From Aquatica leii (Eukaryota > Arthropoda > Insecta > Coleoptera > Lampyridae), in contig CM069439.1 in assembly GCA_035610365.1 (NCBI GenBank), positions 3,100,001-3,164,000 of the forward strand: a stretch of DNA of 64,000 nt, read 5' to 3'. Every line of letters begins with the position of its first letter. Position 1 is the first letter of the stretch. Below the pieces are notes generated by a model that worked only from the letters and a program-made list of their open reading frames with translations, did not search any database and was not told the origin of the DNA. Below, in pieces: positions 47,716 through 59,027 of this stretch. A program made the position numbers and the translations under genes.

Positions 47716-48150
47716 TGCAAATGCAAGAGCCTTCTAGAAGCTGTTATCCATCTTCTAGAAGATATACCGAAAAGTGGGGAACGCTCCAGACGGATTTCCG
47801 TATGTGTATATATACCGACGAGATAGATCGTAAGTTAGTTATTGCTGCAATGCGAATGCAGCAGTGTTAAGAAGATTATCAAGTGGAAATAAATCGTTAG
47901 CACGCGTGTGTCTACATAAATATACCGAGAATAATCGTGTACGTGATTTTTAGTGTAAACAAGTGTAAGGCTATCCGAGGACGTTATTTTATCTTCTTGT
48001 AAGTGATATAAATTATAGTGTAAGTGTTTTTATTAAATATTATTAGATTTTATTAGTTCGGTTAATTTAAAAGTGTACATATTTCTAGAATAAGTAAACA
48101 TAATTTTTAATCGTTTAAATAAATTAGTTTTTAAAAATAAATACGCAACA
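47716..48150 (+). repeat. 5' LTR of the Gypsy element
   Basis: 435 bp, starting TGCAAATGCAAGAGCC and ending AATACGCAACA (TG...CA). It matches 52639-53090 along its length with scattered substitutions and one indel of roughly 25 nt near 48010. The GTATATATA-type sequence at about 47808 is a TATA-like candidate. Confidence 0.9.
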
Positions 48151-48151
48151 G

Positions 48152-48169
48152 TGGTGTCGGTGTCGGGTT
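48152..48169 (+). other. tRNA primer-binding site of the Gypsy element
   Basis: TGGTGTCGGTGTCGGGTT begins one nucleotide after the 5' LTR. The leading TGG complements the CCA tail of a tRNA, and the next bases fit an acceptor stem plus T-stem end. The tRNA species was not determined. Confidence 0.7.
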
Positions 48170-48483
48170 CGCGATTTTTATTAGTGTAAATACCATTAAG
48201 TAATCTAATATCGCTCCCGTAACAAAAACATTGATTGCGAAAATAACTCTTAAATTCGAGATACGCATGTTTATTTATAAAGTGTAATCATAGTTAAATT
48301 CGTTAATATAGTGTTTATTAAACTTTTTCTTTTAACAAGTGCGTGATCGCGATTTTAATTAAATTCGTTTCCGTACACTAGTGGTTTAATATTAACAAGT
48401 GGATCGTTATTAAAATTTTGTGTTATACAAAAACTGCATTTTAAAAAGTAGTGTATTTAAACTTTCGTGCTGTTTTTAAATTT

Positions 48484-49499
48484 ATGCCGGTGACGCGTTT
48501 GCAAGCAGTTAAAATGGATTCAAAAATACTTGAAATTCTCGAATCGATGAATAGAAAAATGGGCGAAAATTCACAAAAAATTGAAGAAGAACTGTGTGAA
48601 AGTTCAAGAAAAATGGAAGAAAAACTCTCCGAAAATTCTCAGAAGATGGAAGAAAATTTAAGAAAAATGGAAGAAAATTCAAGAAAAATGGAAGAAAAAC
48701 TCTCCGAACATTCTCAGAAAATGGAGGAAAGTTCTAGAAGTTTAAAAGAAGAAATACGAACGAGCATAGAAAATCAAATTAAAATTGTTCAAGAGAAAAC
48801 CCAAGCAAACATGTTAAGAAATTTGCGATTCTGTGACTGACATAATAGAAGAAGTACAAGACAAATTAGAAGAGAAGTTAAAAGAAAATTCAAGAACCAT
48901 AGAAGACAAGCTAGAAAAAAAAATTAAGAGAAAGAATACAACTGCTTGAAGAAAGAATGACCCAAATGAATTGTCACGGTGAAGGAAGCGTCACGAGTAA
49001 AGATTTAATAATGGACCATCGAGAAGAAAACACTCACAAGTTCAAAGTTGTACCACCGAATTTTGATGGTAAAGTTCCATGGTCAACCTACTACAAGCAG
49101 TTTGAAGCCGCAGCTACTGCTAATGGTTGGAGCAACAAGCAGAAAGCGACGTCTTTAATAGTGTCCTTACGTGGAGAAGCGCTTGGAATTTTACAAACTG
49201 TTCCTGACCACCTACAAGAAAATTACGAACTTTTAATTTCACGATTAGAAATGAGATATTGAGATGCTCTTCAAGAGTTTGAGGCTGACATCGCCAGATT
49301 AACACGGCTTGCGTATCCTACAGCGCCAGATACTTTCTTGGAACTGTTGGCGATTCAAACGTTTGTAGATGGCCTCCGAGACAACGAAACGCAGCAGACT
49401 CTCCGGTTAGCTCGAAACAAGCATCGCAACGAGATAGTCATAGACTCTGCTGTGCTACAGAAGTACCCGCGCAGACACTGGAAAGCATCGAGGAGATAG
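48484..49499 (+). pseudogene. Gypsy gag, frame-broken
   Basis: Starts MPVTRLQAVKMDSK, followed by a run of heptad-like MEEN/SRKMEEKLSE units (a coiled coil). The frame stops at 48838-48840, and a shifted frame with more coiled coil carries on. From 48957 a capsid-like region reads PPNFDGKVPWSTYYKQFEAA and ends at a stop at 49260-49262, though the same frame stays coding-like for another 230 nt. At least two stops or shifts are present, so gag is dead. The coiled-coil repeats are internally repetitive at DNA level. Confidence 0.8.
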
Positions 49500-49612
49500 C
49501 GCGACGAATACTTCGGGAAAGAGGAGTGACAGCTTTGAACTGCGATTAAATAGGCCATGTACGACGGCATCGTACTAAACCTAAGAAGAGGACAAGAAGA
49601 GCGCTCGATAAT

Positions 49613-52349
49613 TTGGAACGAGGCGAGCAAAAGAGACAAAAAGTAATCTCATCTAGTCAGACTCCGGAGATTACAATCCAATTGGCATCGCCTAGGGAGC
49701 AATTTCATAGCATTTATCTCGATGGCAAGATCAATGGGAGAAGCGTCCAGTTACTGGTTGACACGGGAGAGACGAAGACCATTATTCGTTCTGACGTGTT
49801 ATTGGAAAACGAGAAGACATCACCAGTAACAGCACGACTTCGAACAGCGACGGGCGACGAAATACCTACTCACGGACAAGTCAAAGTAACCATTGGTTTG
49901 GGAAATGGAGTACTCGACTATCAAGTACTGGTAGCCGACATCACGGAAGAAGTTATCCTGGGAATGGGCGTGATAAAGAAGTATGGCTTCCATTTGGATA
50001 TGAAAAACGATGTCCTGAAGATGGACAATAAAGAAATTCCTTTTCATTCGTCAGAGAAGGCAGCCGTGCGAGTCTTATTGAGTGAAGACGTGACTCTGCC
50101 TGCAAGGACTGAAAGTGTGGTGATGGCACGCCTAGATGGAAGTCTCCGGGAAGGCTATATACGCGCAATTGAACCAATGGCGGGCGGTTTAGTTGAAAAG
50201 GGACTACTCGTTGGCAGAACTTTAGTACGAGTAAAGAACACGATGCCAGTAAGGATCTTAAACATCAACTCAGATCCTGTAACGTTGAAAAAGAAGACCG
50301 TGGTAGGCCAATGCACGCCAGTATCACAAATTGTGAGATGCGTGAAGTCGAACGAAGATACGTCGCCGAAAAAGTGTCCACAACATCTATTGGACATTCT
50401 TACCACCAAATGCCAAAACCTCAGCCAAGACCAGCTGGCTAAAGTTAAAGTGTTGATCCAAGAGTACCAAGATGTGTTCGCGCTGGAGAGTGGTTCCAAA
50501 GGAAGAACTAACGTGGTGAAACATAAAATTAATACCGGAGACGCTCGGCCGATACGACAACATCCACGCAGACTTCCTTTGGCGAAAAGAGGAGAAGCCG
50601 AACAAATAATTACGGATATGGAGAGAGAAGGCGTGATTGAACCTTCAGTAGCCCATGGGCATCCCCAGTGGTACTGGTAAAGAAGAAGGATGGATCAACG
50701 AGGTTTTGCGTAGACTACAGACAAGTAAACGACGTGACCAAAAAGGACAGCTACCCTTTACCCAGAATTGACGATACGCTGGACACCCTGTCAGGATCCC
50801 AGTGGTTTTCTACGTTAGATTTAAAGAGTGGATACTGGCAGGTAGAATTAGAACCCAAGGATCGTGAAAAAACAGCTTTTACGATCGGAACTGGTTTGTG
50901 GCAGTTCACTGTAATGCCCTTCGGCCTGTGTAACGCTCCTGCAACGTTCGAGCGTTTGATGGAGACCATCTTGCGCGGATTGTCTTGGAAGACGTGCTTG
51001 GTTTACTTGGACGAAGTGATCGTAATTGGAAGGTCGTTTGAAGAACACTTGAACAACTTGAAGGAAGTGTTCCAGCGATTACGTGGGACTAACCTTAAAT
51101 TAAGCCCAAAGAAGTGCCACGTATTTGAGAAGGAAGTGCAATACTTTGGCCACGTCGTATCTAGAGATGGAGTAAGGGCTGACCCAGACAAAATCTGAGC
51201 AGTGCAAGCATGGCCAAGACCAATCGACAAACATCAGGTCCGAAGTTTCCTTGGGTTGTGCACTTATTATAGAAGATTTGTCCCCGGATTTGCCAATATT
51301 GCCAAACCATTGACAAAATTAACCGAAGAAAAAGCAGAATTTAGATGGAATGAAGACTGCGAAAATTCTTTTAATCAACTAAAACAGGCCCTAGTCATTT
51401 CGCCGATTTTGAGTTATCCAAGAGAAGATGGAAAGTTTGTTTTGGATACCGACGCAAGCAATCTGGCCATAGGCGCGGTCCTTTCGCAGGTTCAAGATGG
51501 ACAAGAAAAGGTTATCGGGTATTTTAGCAAGGTTTTGTCCAGGCCAGAAAGGAATTATTGCGTTACTAGGAGGGAGCTGTTAGCAGTCGTTGTCCATCGA
51601 ACATTTCTACAAGTATTTGTATGGACGAAAATTTTTACTGAGAACAGACCACGCCGCTTTAAAATGGCTACTGCAGTTCCGTAACCCAGAAGGACAAGTA
51701 GCAAGATGGATCGAGAGACTTCAAGAGTATGACTATGACACAGAACACCGTGCCGGAAGCAGTCATCGGAACGCTGATGCCTTGTCCAGAAGACCATGTC
51801 CGGCGGACTGCAGCCATTGTTCGCGACTGGAAGAAAAACTCGAATGCTTCCGGAGAACTGCTATGGTTGATGATGAGTGGGAACCTGAGCAGTTACGTCG
51901 CGAACAAGAAGACGATCCTGAAATAAGACTACTCCTCGACTGGAAAGAAAGCGGCCGACGACCAACCTGGGAAGAAGTGAGTGCTTTGGGCAGAAATATC
52001 AAAGCGTACTGGGCGCAGTGCGACTCCTTGATAGTAGAAGACGGTCTTCTTAAGCAATCCCTAGAAAGTGCCGAGGGCACGAGAAACAGACTACAGCTGG
52101 TAGTGCCGAAGAGCAGGGTGACAGAAGTGTTGAAGCATCTCCACGATGGGACATCAGGAGGACACTTTGGCATTAAGAAGACGTTGGGTAAAGTGCGAGA
52201 ACGATTCTACTGGATGAACTGCAAAGAGGACGTCATGAAATGGTGCCGTAAATGCATAGTCTGCGCATCAGGAAATGGTCCAGCGAGAAAGCGCAAAGCA
52301 CCCATGAAACAATACAACGTAGGAAGCCCTTTGGAAAGAGTAGCGATTT
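49613..52349 (+). pseudogene. Gypsy pol, broken in four places
   Basis: Pieces: 49613-50680 (protease with LLVDTGET, then the start of RT), 50668-51198 (RT fingers and palm), 51202-51684 (RT end and RNase H start, LDTDASNLAIGAVLSQ), 51590-52351 (RNase H RTDHAALKWLL, chromoviral-style linker, integrase HHCC finger H-x5-H...CRKCIVC). Breaks: a frameshift at about 50665, a TGA at 51196, a frameshift at about 51590, and a stop at 52349. The protease motif is DTGE rather than DTGA. The RT motif is YLDE (Glu codon 51013-51015) instead of YLDD, a catalytic residue change. The integrase DDE core is absent. Confidence 0.9.
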
Positions 52350-52627
52350 AGATCGCAGGGCCGTTCCCAGAATCCGATTCGGTTTGGCTTAGATCAACTG
52401 AATTGGAGGACAGTTCGAAACAGGTTGGAAGTCGTCTTCCGAGGAACAGGCATTCAAGTGTTGGTCTGTAGTTACCAACTAAGGAGAATATTGGGTCAGG
52501 AAAAGTCCATTGACTGTTACTTTTATGGTCAAGGAAGTTCCCGAAATGGAGGAAGCTGCCGCTATCGCCACGATCCCTTTTACCGGTGTCGCATCCAGTC
52601 TCCTGTTCTGGGACAGAACAGTCCTAT

Positions 52628-52638
52628 GAAGGGGGCAG
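52628..52638 (+). other. Polypurine tract of the Gypsy element
   Basis: GAAGGGGGCAG directly abuts the 3' LTR start, the expected site for plus-strand priming; the single C is unusual for a PPT. Confidence 0.7.
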
Positions 52639-53090
52639 TGCAAATGCAAGAACCTTCTAGAAGCTGTTATCCATCTTCTAGAAGATGTACCGAAAAATAG
52701 GGAACGCTCGAGAAGGATTTCCGTATGTGTATATATAGCGACGAGACAGATCGTAGGTCAGTTATTGCTGTAATGCGAATACAGCAGTGTTAAGAAGATT
52801 ATCAAGTGGAAATAAATCGTTAGCACGCGTGTGTCTACATAAATATACCGAGAATAATCGTGTACGTGATTTTTAGTGTAAACCAGTGTGAAGCTACCCG
52901 CGAACGTTATCTTATCTCGTGTTAGTGATAGTGTTATACAACGGTTATACATTAATTAGTGTAAGTGTTTTTATTAAATATTATTAGATTGCATTAGTTC
53001 GGTTAATTTACAAGTGTACATATTTCTAGAATAAGTAAACGTATTTTTAGTCGTTTAAATAAATTAATTTTTAATAATAAATACGCAACA
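52639..53090 (+). repeat. 3' LTR of the Gypsy element
   Basis: 452 bp, TGCAAATGCAAGAACC to AATACGCAACA. Slightly longer than the 5' LTR because of an extra GTTATACAACGG-containing segment near 52932-52958. Divergence between the LTRs implies the insertion is not recent. Confidence 0.9.
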
Positions 53091-56032
53091 ATACTATTAT
53101 TAATAGTTATATTTAACTAATAATGTCATACATTTCCAATAACAAAATCAGAAAACAAATATAAAAACAGTTTCATAATACAACGAAATGGTACACCAAC
53201 AAACTTGTGTGCCAACAGGAAAATAATTACTTTATATTTCCTTCTTGTTTATTCTTTCTAAATGGATATTTAAAAGTGAAATTGCAACTAAGTCAATTCA
53301 GTTTCATAAAATCGCTACTGAATCAATTCAGAAAAAATGTAACTTCTGTCATCTTATGGGACCCTTTGTCACAAGAGACCTCCCTGCAACGCGAGCCCTG
53401 TGGGCCCGTTAATTCCGCCACTGGTTTCAAGTGTTTATTTTAATTAACGATTAAGTTTAAAATAAATAAAAAGGATTTATTTGCGTTGCATTACAAACTC
53501 TGATCTCTTTGCTCTTATCCAATGTTTTCTTAAACTTATTTTGCAGTTCAGAAACTTTTTCAATTAAAAAAAAATGTTCTTTTTTCACACTTGAACGGTC
53601 AATAAACTAAACACGGATGTGATTATTAACAACCGTTTCTGAATGTAGATAATCTATAAATTTAGTTTATTTTTAAAAATCGTTTGTAGTACAAAATAGC
53701 TAACCATGTTAACTTCTCTAACATATAATTCTTCTGAAAGCAGCTAGTATGAAAAAGACCGCATATTTGGTATTGTATACCTATAATAGCGCACAGTGTT
53801 TCCCAACGCATGTATCTCGGAACCTCATTACATGTGTCGCGAAATTATTAAAACTCGAAAAATTAAAATCTTTTCTTTTGAAGTTAATAAATATGTAAAA
53901 ATCAATGAGAATGCTTTTTACCCTAACAATTTTAGTGTCGGGAGCATTATAACATAAAAGTGGGCCGCGGATAAAAGATTGGGAAAATAGCGTATAAGAT
54001 ACGACAATGAATGACTCGATATCCAGACAGACATATTTAATGGCTGTGCATAGAAATTATTATATTTTACAAGATTAAGCAAATGTTTTTGTTTCGTTAT
54101 CAAAACATTTATATAAAATGTTTTTAAACTTATAATAAACACTTCAACTTTATTAGCAATTCAAAGTGAATAAAATTGTTAATGTATGCTTTTAATAATT
54201 TTTATGACGTCAGCGTCTTTTGCAATACTTTTTTGTTTTGGATTAGTCTCAGGAAATATCACTTAATATGCATTTATAATATTTATATCCATATAAATGT
54301 TCTTATTATCAAAGAGTGTAAGTTTCACTACCTGTGTTACAGCTGGTTACAGCAATGTCAAGTAATTTCTAGGTTCGATGGCCGATTTTCCACAAAACGA
54401 ACAATCGCGTACGCGATATCTGTAAATATTTTATGTTTGTTGTAAAAATTACAAGTATTTAGTTATGTTTTCAGTTTCATTAATTATTGCTGTTTTTACA
54501 TTATTACATAATATACAGCAATACTTTTAAAAAAATACTCGTATTAATCTTTTAAAAAAATATAAAGAGCAAATACCTAATCAGACAAAAATCACTGTAA
54601 AAAAAAGTTAAAAATAAAATATATTTTAAAAAAAATACTTTTAATAACTAATACATTTCTTAATTTAAAATTTTGTTATTAAAAAGCTTCATTGCGATTA
54701 AGGTAGGCTCGCGCAATAGTAGTTCAAAGCATATCGGGTAAACCGTTTCATCTTTTTTTCTGTACTTTGCCTTTGTTTTTGTTTCATTTCTGTTCTTGTA
54801 ATAAATTGTGTTTGTAGTAAGAGGTAGATAAAGTTTCAGACTTTTTAGGTTTTGCAGGATTTATTTTACAAATTCAAAGTGTCTTTCAAAAATGCTTTGT
54901 CAAAAATAGTCGCGACAGCTTTGTTTAAGAGCCGAGCTCCGTATTTCTCTAATACTGACTTTTGTTTTTAAAGTTTTACATTGAGAAAGTTTTACTTTTT
55001 AATTGTGATTGTATGGCTCAAATCAGATTAAATATCTTAATTACCATATTCAAGCATTTTTTTGAACTTCAGGATGCTTCAGGTTAGGTTAGGTTGGTCA
55101 AAGTTCTACATTTTAAATTACCCTAAAAAAAAGAATTTCCATTGGCTATCTGGTTATCATAAGTTTATTGTTGCTACTAACCCGATTTAACAGATCGCTA
55201 GAATTCATTATGCTTTATCGACAAGAGAGCTCGTTATCGACAACCAATAGAAATTCTTACTTTTTGAGGACGATTTAAAATTTATCAGTTTCGTCAACCC
55301 AAAAATGTTAAATCTGAAGTTCAAAAAAACGTTTGAATATGGCCAATTATATTAGTAAAATTACTGTTTAAATAAACTACTCTGCTTTTTCGTAATATTA
55401 CTATTCACAAATCGTTTTAATGAAATATTGAAAAATGAATTCTAAGTTTGTTTAATCAACTTTAAATTGAACGTTGTAATTAAAAACTACTTAAAGTTTA
55501 ACAAATAAGTATAGAATAACATAACCTGACTTTTATGTTACAATTTTTAAAAAAATATAGTTTTACAGTTTTCAAATGAAACTTAAAAATAACAGAAGTT
55601 TAACTAACTAAGAAATAAAACTCGAAAATGATTTTTCAAAATTTTTTGTAAACTTATATGTATTTTTAAGTTGGGTTTTACACTCTGACGTCACATTTCT
55701 CGCGCAGCTTGGTGTCTTCCGATATTAATCCTAGTATAAGTACTAATGACACACTAATGAGCGTAGAATAAGTGGAATAACAATACCTATACATTTTAAG
55801 TGTGCATAAAATTTGTACTGTTTCTTTATTTAGGTTGGCCACGTTGGCTAAAATTAAAACGTTCATACAGATGGGATTTTATTTAAAACTTTAACGTAAA
55901 AAATTTTCCAACTTCTTAAATTACGTAAAAGTCTCTGCAAGAACGTTCTCTACTAAAATCAGTAATTCATCTTTCCTTAAAGTTAAATTAAACGAAGCTG
56001 TATGAACTGGTATGAACCATAACCAATAATCG
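53091..56032. other. Repeat-rich intergenic DNA between two retrotransposons
   Basis: AT-rich and non-coding. A GC-rich patch ending CCGCCACTGG at about 53410-53420 resembles one hAT terminus without a partner. The hairpin element 55039-55347 is listed separately. No gene found. Confidence 0.45.
55039..55347. repeat. 309-bp TIR/hairpin element, copy 1
   Basis: The left TIR ATATTCAAGCATTTTTTTGA (55046-55065) and the adjoining ACTTCAGG pair with CTGAAGTTC followed by AAAAAAACGTTTGAATAT at the right end (55314-55347). Inside, AAGAATTTCCATTGGCTATC near 55132 pairs imperfectly with CAATAGAAATTCTTACTTTT near 55245, making the whole unit fold back on itself. It also contains AGGTTAGGTTAGG. A second copy in reverse orientation is at 59900-60085. 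Confidence 0.75.
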
Positions 56033-56038
56033 TATCTC

Positions 56039-56278
56039 CTACCATGCTGCAGCTCAGTACACAAATGGCATGTGTCGGAAGAACCATCGCTATCTGACCA
56101 TAGATATATTCGTTTCGACATTGAGTCAAGAGAAGCGGCAATGGCCGTACACAGAAATCCGAGAAGAACCAATTGGGACCTCTATAGAGAGAACCTAAAG
56201 GTCAAGCTCGAGAACTGCCCCGAGAAGGTAAATGACTCGGCGGGATTGGAAGCAAAAAGAGAAAAGAACCTCAAGTAA
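56039..56278 (+). pseudogene. LINE ORF2, endonuclease C-terminal end
   Basis: Only the last part of the AP endonuclease survives: SEEPSLSDHRYIRFDIES with the catalytic D-H pair, then the linker. It is open to the stop at 56278. The reverse-transcriptase frame, offset by one register, overlaps from 56232, so a small indel at about 56232-56278 separates it from RT. Confidence 0.8.
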
Positions 56279-58154
56279 AATGCCCTGGTGGCATGAGGGA
56301 CTCTCTCGATTGCGGTCTCAGACAAGAAAGCTCTTTAATAGAGCAAAAAACACCGGGAAATGGGGTACATACCGAACCACACTCACCGAATACAATAAGG
56401 CCATAAGAAAGGCAAAACGTGACTCGTGGAGGAGGCACTGCGAGGAAATCGAACAGATTCCAGAAGGTGCGAGACTCCAAAGAGCTTTACAAGGAGGAAC
56501 CGAGGCTAGAATCGGTTTCTTGAAGAAAAGTGTGGGGGGTTACACAGAGACCGTAAAGGAGACCTTGGAGCTTCTGCTCCAGTCACACTTTCCGGGATCA
56601 AAGACCAAATCTGACGCTAGCGTATCAACAACTCTGGAACCCCTCTCGAGGGGGAACAGGACAGATTGGGTTCTAGCTCATCAGATAGTGAACCTAACCA
56701 AAATTAGGTGGGCAGTAAAAAAATTTCATCCATACAAATCTCCAGGGATAGATGGAATTTTCCCTGCTCTATTACAACAAGGCTTAGACCTGCTAGCCTC
56801 CACTCTATGTACATTACTAAGGGCAAGCGTTGCCCTGGGATACATATCTATGGCGTGGAGGGACGTAAAAGTCGTATTTATACCCAAACCTGGGCGGGAC
56901 TCATACGCCCTAGCTAAGTCGTTTAGACCTATCAGTCTAACGTCATTTCTCCTCAAATTACTGGAGAAACTCATTGAGCGACACATTAGGGACGAGGTGC
57001 TGGGGCCTGATCCCATCAGTAAATACCAATGTGCCTATCAACCAGGTAAATCCTGTGAACTTGCCGTCCACAGAGTAGTGGATGCAGCCGAAAGGGCGAT
57101 CTCCTGCAAGGAAGTGGCTCTGGGGGCGTTTTTAGACATAGAAGGGGCGTTTGATAATACCTCTCTAGAATCGATTAGAACTGCCATGGAAAGCAAAGGG
57201 GTACATACTACCGTGGGTAGATGGATTGATACCATGCTAAGACATAGAAACATTACGGCCTCGCTTAATAATGACTCTGTAGCGGTCCGAGCTGCACGAG
57301 GATGTCCGCAGGGAGGAGTTCTCTCCCCGTTACTGTGGTGTTTGGTGGTAGACGGACTGCTGAGGCAATTAAGTGAGGCAGGCTACAACACGGTTGGCTA
57401 CGCCGACGACATAGTGATTGTGGTACGTGGCAGATTTGAAGAGATCGTATCAGTTGTGATGCAGGGAGTCTTAAATCTAGTCGAACGGTGGTGTAGAGAA
57501 GAGGGCTTGTCGGTCAATCCGGCAAAAACGAACCTCATTCTCTTCTCACGAAGGAAAGGCCCAACAAAGCTAAAGAGCATAGCAATGTACGGAGCCAAGC
57601 TACAGGTAGTGAGGGAAGGCAAATACTTGGGCGTAACATTAGACCAGGGGCTAACCTTCAAACCACACCTAGAGAGAATAGCGAACAAAGCCACAAAGTC
57701 CTTGTGGGCTTGCAGGCAAGCGTTCGGAAGCAAGTGGGGCTTATCTCCAAAGATGACTCACTGGATATACACTCGAATGATCAGACCGATCATTACGTAC
57801 GCGTCACTGGTGTGGTGGCATAATACCTTCACCCAGAGGGCCATACAGATACTCAGCAAGGTACAGCGCAGATCTTGCCTTGGAATCACGGGGGCAATGA
57901 TAACCACCCCGACGGCAGCCATGGTGACTCTCCTGGACCTGCCGCCACTACACCTAGTAATTAAAGCGGAGGCCCTCAGAGGGGCATACCGCCTGACAGT
58001 CAACGGCGAGGAGGGATCGTCAAGGGTGGGGCATTCGACCATCTTTGACGAGATCTCTAAAGACAAAAACCTCAGTATGATAACCGAGAGAATACCTAAA
58101 ACAGTTTGTCCTATTAAACTGTTTAAGACAACAATCCCCACCCGTTACGACTGA
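56232..58154 (+). pseudogene. LINE ORF2, reverse transcriptase
   Basis: 640 codons open. After the MPWWHEGLSRLRSQTRKLFN linker come the RT blocks: KSPGIDGIFPALLQQGL, SFRPISLTSFLLKLLEKLIE, YQCAYQPGKSCELAVHRVVD, GAFLDIEGAFDNTSLESI, GCPQGGVLSPLLWCLVVDGL, YADDIVIVV (catalytic Asp pair, about 57399-57410) and GKYLGVTLD. All catalytic residues are present. It ends at a TGA (58152-58154), but the same frame continues into RNase H, so this stop looks like a single point mutation. With the upstream frameshift it makes the copy inactive. Confidence 0.9.
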
Positions 58155-59027
58155 GAGAACAATTCCAACAAAACAAAGCTGAATGGAATCGTGTATTACA
58201 CAGATGGCTCAAAAACCACTGAGGGCACTGGCTTTGGAGTGTACGGGAGCAATGGACAGGGCTGCAAAATCTCTGTAAGCCTAGATCAAAAAGCGACCGT
58301 GTTCCAAGCCGAGGTATATGCAATCCTGACAGCATCTGCTCAACTATTAAAAGAGAACCTTTCTAACAGGAGAATCTTTATAGTCACAGACAGCAAAGCA
58401 GCGATTGCAGCATTAGAATCATATGTGGTGAACTCAGGGCTAGTACTTGAATGCACACAAATGCTAAACGCACTAGGTAGGTGTAATACAGTTACACTAG
58501 TATGGGCACCTGGGCATGCGGGGATCGCGGGTAACCAGGTTGCTGACGGGCTTGCCAAGGCGGCAAGTACGAAACCACTCATAGGCCCTGAACCGGCTTG
58601 TGGGATTACATATAACACAGCCAAACAGGAGATTCAAGCAATACTCACGAAAGAGCACTGCAGACACTGGTCGAAAGTCCCAGGACAAGATCATTCTAAG
58701 GTCTTTCTGGAAACCCCCGACGGGGGCTTAGCAACGTCCATCTTAAAGTTAAGTAGGACGAAGATCAAACTTGCGACAGAGATGGTGACAGGCCACTGTC
58801 GTTTAAACAAACACCTGCATAAAATGGGACTGACTGATAGCCCGTTATGCAGGGGTTGTGGTGAGGAGGAAGAAACTCCATACCACGTCATCTGCCACTG
58901 TGAAGCTTTCACAAGGGCAAGGGAACGCCTACTTGGAAATAAAAAGATTACACAAGAGGAAGTAACGAAGATTCGCCTTACTGAAATCCTGGACTTTGTC
59001 AAAGATAAGACTAATATTACAGTATAA
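58155..59027 (+). pseudogene. LINE ORF2, RNase H and Cys/His C-terminus
   Basis: In frame with the RT. RNase H catalytic positions are visible: YYTDGSKTTEGTGFGVYG (Asp), FQAEVYAIL (Glu), IVTDSKAAIAAL (Asp) and GNQVADGLAKAA (Asp), with WAPGHAGIAG between them. A Cys/His motif, CRGCGEEEETPYHVICHC, follows near 58848-58901, as in R1/LOA/I elements. The stop is at 59025-59027. Confidence 0.88.

Larger units (their letters stand above)
47716..53090 (+). mobile_element. Degenerate Gypsy-type LTR retrotransposon
   Basis: A 5.4-kb element: 5' LTR, primer-binding site, gag, pol (protease, RT, RNase H, integrase zinc finger), polypurine tract, 3' LTR. The pol order PR-RT-RH-INT identifies the Ty3/Gypsy group. 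No env is seen. Several frameshifts and stops break gag and pol, the integrase catalytic core is gone (only about 290 nt separate the zinc finger from the 3' LTR), and the RT active site is altered. The flanking 4-6 nt do not match, so no target duplication is evident. The element can only be mobile in trans, if at all. Confidence 0.93.
56033..59027 (+). mobile_element. 5'-truncated RNase H-bearing non-LTR retrotransposon (R1/LOA/I group)
   Basis: About 3 kb. It begins inside the endonuclease (WHVSEEPSLSDHRYIRFDIE at about 56066, the SDH block), continues through reverse transcriptase, and ends with RNase H and a Cys/His tail. The 5' end is truncated as is usual for target-primed insertion. 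No poly(A) or clear target duplication was found. The GC content is clearly higher than the flanks, consistent with a recent arrival. The presence of RNase H argues for LOA/I-like rather than true R1. Confidence 0.88.

Noticed and set aside
55081-55095. AGGTTAGGTTAGGTTGG, similar to the insect TTAGG telomere repeat
   Set aside because: Fewer than three units, inside a hairpin element; this short string is common in insect genomes and does not indicate a telomere.
56726-58141. Several 70-127-aa minus-strand ORFs
   Set aside because: Antisense shadows of the LINE reverse transcriptase.
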